A DNA stretch of 64,000 nucleotides, from positions 164,973 to 228,972 of the forward strand of contig NZ_KE384392.1 in the NCBI RefSeq assembly GCF_000425505.1, given 5' to 3'. Under the pieces are notes generated by a model, which saw only the letters and a program-made list of their open reading frames with translations, was not told where the DNA came from and did not search any database. The stretch's first letter is position 1. The number at the start of each line of letters is the position of its first letter. Of this stretch, positions 61,894 to 64,000 are shown in pieces. Made by a program: the position numbers and the translations under genes. Source of the stretch: Flavobacterium frigidarium DSM 17623 (lineage in GTDB: Bacteria > Bacteroidota > Bacteroidia > Flavobacteriales > Flavobacteriaceae).

Positions 61894-62556
61894 ATGATAG
61901 CTACAGAAACACATCCGTTAATAAAATTTGGATATACAAGTGAAGAACGCGTTAACAAAGCGTTGAGCCAACTTCAACAAGGAAAAGGAGTCCTTTTAAT
62001 CGATGATAAAAATAGAGAAAATGAGGGAGATTTAATTTACTCGGCTCACAATATGTCAGTTGAAAGCATGGCATTGATGATTAGAGAATGCAGTGGCATT
62101 GTTTGTCTTTGCTTGAATAACGATAAAGCTGATCAGCTAGAATTACCGTATATGGTTAAAGAGAATACTAGTAGTTTTCAAACACCATTCACAATTACTA
62201 TCGAAGCAAAAACTGGAGTAACAACAGGTGTTTCTGCAGCTGATCGTTTGCGCACCATTCAAGCAGCTAGTCATGCAAGTGCAAGTAGCGCTGATTTATC
62301 TAAACCTGGACATATATTTCCATTGCGAGCTAGAGACAATGGTGTTCTAGAAAGAAAAGGGCATACTGAGGGAAGTGTAGATTTAATGAAATTGGCTAAT
62401 TTACAACCTGAAGCAGTTTTATGCGAATTGATGAATCCAGATGGTACGATGGCAACCACAACACAGATTATTGCCTTTGCTGATCAACACAATTTTACGG
62501 TTTTATCAATTGAAGATATCATTGAATATCGTAAATTTGTGAGAGATTATAACTAA
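61894..62556 (+). CDS. ribB: 3,4-dihydroxy-2-butanone-4-phosphate synthase
   Basis: The 220-residue protein is RibB alone, without the GTP cyclohydrolase II domain of fused RibBA. Signatures are [18 protein letters not shown] (metal-binding acidic loop, about 34-51), [32 protein letters not shown] and [19 protein letters not shown]. It makes the four-carbon precursor of riboflavin from ribulose-5-phosphate. Its stop codon is directly followed by the start of the Crp/Fnr gene, an unusual pairing that places flavin synthesis in a regulated operon. Confidence 0.93.
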   Translation: MIATETHPLIKFGYTSEERVNKALSQLQQGKGVLLIDDKNRENEGDLIYSAHNMSVESMALMIRECSGIVCLCLNNDKADQLELPYMVKENTSSFQTPFTITIEAKTGVTTGVSAADRLRTIQAASHASASSADLSKPGHIFPLRARDNGVLERKGHTEGSVDLMKLANLQPEAVLCELMNPDGTMATTTQIIAFADQHNFTVLSIEDIIEYRKFVRDYN

Positions 62557-63132
62557 ATGAACATACACCAAGAGCTTGCTCTTTATTTACATAAGAATAT
62601 TAAAATTAATGAGGAGGACTTAGACCAAATTCTTTCTTGCTTTCAAAATATTAAAGTGCGCAAGAACGAAATTTTACTCGAAGAGGGGAAAGTGAGTCAG
62701 TGTAATTACTTTGTGAAAAAGGGATGTCTCAGAATTTTCTACATTAACCCAGAAGGAAAAGAACGGACGAGATACATTGCCTTTGAAAATCAATTTGCCA
62801 CAGCGCTAGTGAGTTTTATAACTAAGGAGCCAGCACAAGAAACAATTCAAGCTGTTGAAGACTCTGAACTACTAAAGATATCGCATCAAGATTTTAGAAA
62901 ATTGATGGAGGTGGTACCCGCATGGAAAGATTTTTACAATTTATACTTGGAAAAAGCTTACGTAAACAATTCAAAGCGATTACTATCATTTAGCACTTTG
63001 GATGCTGGTGAAAGGTACCAACAATTATTTCAAATTAATCCTGATATAGTTAAGCGATTACCTAATAAAATAGTCGCTTCTTATATAAATATTTCTCAAG
63101 AAACTTTAAGCAGAATAAAGTCCAAAATTTAG
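62557..63132 (+). CDS. Crp/Fnr-family transcriptional regulator
   Basis: The 191-residue protein has a cyclic-nucleotide-like sensing barrel (about 20-120: ILLEEGKVSQCNYFVKKGCLRIFY in pieces, then YIAFENQFATALVSF). A C-terminal helix-turn-helix, PNKIVASYINISQETLSRIKS (about 170-189), is typical of the shorter Bacteroidota members. No Cys cluster for iron-sulfur binding is evident, so it is not a classical FNR. It starts immediately after the ribB stop codon, and the FNR-like palindrome upstream of ribB is a plausible autoregulatory site. Confidence 0.9.
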   Translation: MNIHQELALYLHKNIKINEEDLDQILSCFQNIKVRKNEILLEEGKVSQCNYFVKKGCLRIFYINPEGKERTRYIAFENQFATALVSFITKEPAQETIQAVEDSELLKISHQDFRKLMEVVPAWKDFYNLYLEKAYVNNSKRLLSFSTLDAGERYQQLFQINPDIVKRLPNKIVASYINISQETLSRIKSKI

Positions 63133-63147
63133 ACTTTATTCTGCTTA
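63107..63147. terminator. 16-bp perfect hairpin spanning the Crp/Fnr stop codon
   Basis: TAAGCAGAATAAAGTC (63107-63122) pairs perfectly with GACTTTATTCTGCTTA (63132-63147) around a 9-nt loop. The left arm encodes the last residues of the protein and the stop codon TAG lies at 63130-63132. There is only a short T run downstream, so it may be a terminator or a 3' end-stabilising structure. Confidence 0.6.
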
Positions 63148-63218
63148 TTGCAGTTTTTCGAGTTTGGTAATTAATTTAGTTAAGCGATAATACAAATAAT
63201 TAGAACTACACTATCGAT

Positions 63219-64000
63219 ATGATTATAAAAAAGAAAACTCATTGGTTTGGAATGTTATTTGAATGGAACGGTTCTGTTTTACCTAAACTGCTTCCAAGAT
63301 TACTCATAATTTTTATTTACTCCTGCATTGTTGTATATTTTAGAGAAGAATTATTAACCTATCAGTTGGCAATTAACCCAGCTATTTTCACACTATTTGG
63401 AATAGCTTTAGCTATTTTTTTTGGATTTAGAAATACGGTAAGTTACGACCGTTTTTGGGAAGGTAGAAAATTATGGGGTGCGTTGCTTAATGATACCCGT
63501 TCTCTAGCAAGACAAGTTCATACGCTTGTAGAGGGATCAAATTATACTGCGGAACGATCAAGATTTATTAAATTGTTGACAGCTGTAGTATTTGCATTGA
63601 AACATCAATTGAGAAATACAGATACAGAAGAAGATTTTAAACGCTTACTTTCTCCTGATGATCTTAATAAATATAGAAATAAGATTTACAAACCTATAAT
63701 GTTGCTTAATGAGTTAGGGTTATGGATCAATAATGCAAAAATGGAAGGCCGCTTAGACTCTATAACACAAGCCAATGTTGATACTAACCTTAATAAACTT
63801 TCAGATATTATAGGTGGATGTGAGCGTATAGCAAGCACACCAATACCATATACCTACAGCATTTTACTACATCGCACCGTTTACATTTATTGCTTTTTAC
63901 TTCCCTTTGGATTTGTTGGTTCAATGGAATGGCTTAGTCCTCTAGTAATTGTTTTTATAGCGTATACCTTTGTTGCATTAGAGGCAATAGCTGATGAATT
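63219..64000 (+). CDS. Bestrophin-family (UPF0187) channel, 3' end beyond window
   Basis: The frame from the ATG at 63219 is open to the window end, so about 260 residues are seen. The protein begins MIIKKKTHWFGMLFEWNGSV, has two early membrane helices (LLIIFIYSCIVVYF; PAIFTLFGIALAIFFGF), then the signature RNTVSYDRFWEGRKLWG (about 77-93), with further helices near LHRTVYIYCFLLPFGFVGSM. Bestrophins form pentameric anion channels in eukaryotes; bacterial homologues can be cation-selective. It is probably monocistronic. Confidence 0.88.
   Translation, partial: MIIKKKTHWFGMLFEWNGSVLPKLLPRLLIIFIYSCIVVYFREELLTYQLAINPAIFTLFGIALAIFFGFRNTVSYDRFWEGRKLWGALLNDTRSLARQVHTLVEGSNYTAERSRFIKLLTAVVFALKHQLRNTDTEEDFKRLLSPDDLNKYRNKIYKPIMLLNELGLWINNAKMEGRLDSITQANVDTNLNKLSDIIGGCERIASTPIPYTYSILLHRTVYIYCFLLPFGFVGSMEWLSPLVIVFIAYTFVALEAIADE

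Overview
The window is AT-rich chromosomal DNA that reads as a member of the Flavobacteriaceae, most likely Flavobacterium or a close relative. Four things point there. Promoters carry the Bacteroidota -7 element TAnnTTTG, often with TTG about 19 nt upstream and without a strong Shine-Dalgarno. The gene set includes PorX (type IX secretion regulator), DUF3822 beside rsmD, a CAL67264-type small membrane protein, a short flavobacterial arginine decarboxylase with a deoxyhypusine-synthase-like neighbour, and MutS2 without an Smr domain. Gene order also looks flavobacterial (aroB next to proline dehydrogenase; ald, GNAT, tsaE, porX). There is no prophage, insertion sequence, rRNA or CRISPR array.

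Region 1 (1-8943) is the most accessory-looking part. It has the 3' end of a Cys/Met-metabolism PLP enzyme, then an AraC regulator divergent from a secreted major-royal-jelly/yellow-type (MRJP) propeller and an ABM monooxygenase. A collapsed thioredoxin gene and a betaine-binding-like protein without signal peptide follow. The last part is an MDR oxidoreductase, a secreted cupin, a second MRJP propeller and a succinate-semialdehyde-type aldehyde dehydrogenase. Both promoters in this block carry the same tandem 21-bp-spaced direct repeat at the same distance from an identical -7 box. This strongly suggests one AraC regulon and is the best candidate here for an undescribed system.

Region 2 (9000-18100) holds housekeeping genes (rsmD/DUF3822, ung, ald, GNAT, tsaE, porX) and two divergently oriented copies of an intergenic repeat, then a class C beta-lactamase-like hydrolase and a DUF1697 protein. 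Region 3 (18150-32200) has a Dph6-like ATP pyrophosphatase, an M1 aminopeptidase, a TauE/SafE permease, UvrD/PcrA helicase, a TfoX-N protein, tsaC, an OmpA-type lipoprotein, a glycosyltransferase, an HsdR-N-like protein, holA, ettA and a 42-residue membrane protein. Region 4 (32450-46330) has a DCC oxidoreductase, mutS2, a RecD-like helicase, kdsB, an ion channel paired with a spermidine-synthase-like protein, an acyltransferase, a lipoprotein, an XRE regulator divergent from an M14 carboxypeptidase, an Lrp/AsnC regulator, ppc and a DinB protein. Region 5 (46330-60180) has a deoxyinosine glycosylase with recQ, an acidic-tailed protein, the DHS-like/arginine decarboxylase polyamine pair, aroB with an O-antigen ligase, proline dehydrogenase, and a porin with an ABC exporter. 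Region 6 (60300-64000) has two identical tRNA-Val(TAC) genes in a 240-bp tandem duplication, truC, a ribB-Crp/Fnr operon preceded by an FNR-like palindrome, and the start of a bestrophin gene.

All product names come from reading motifs and remembered family features; no database search was run. Promoter and operator calls are sequence-pattern inferences.
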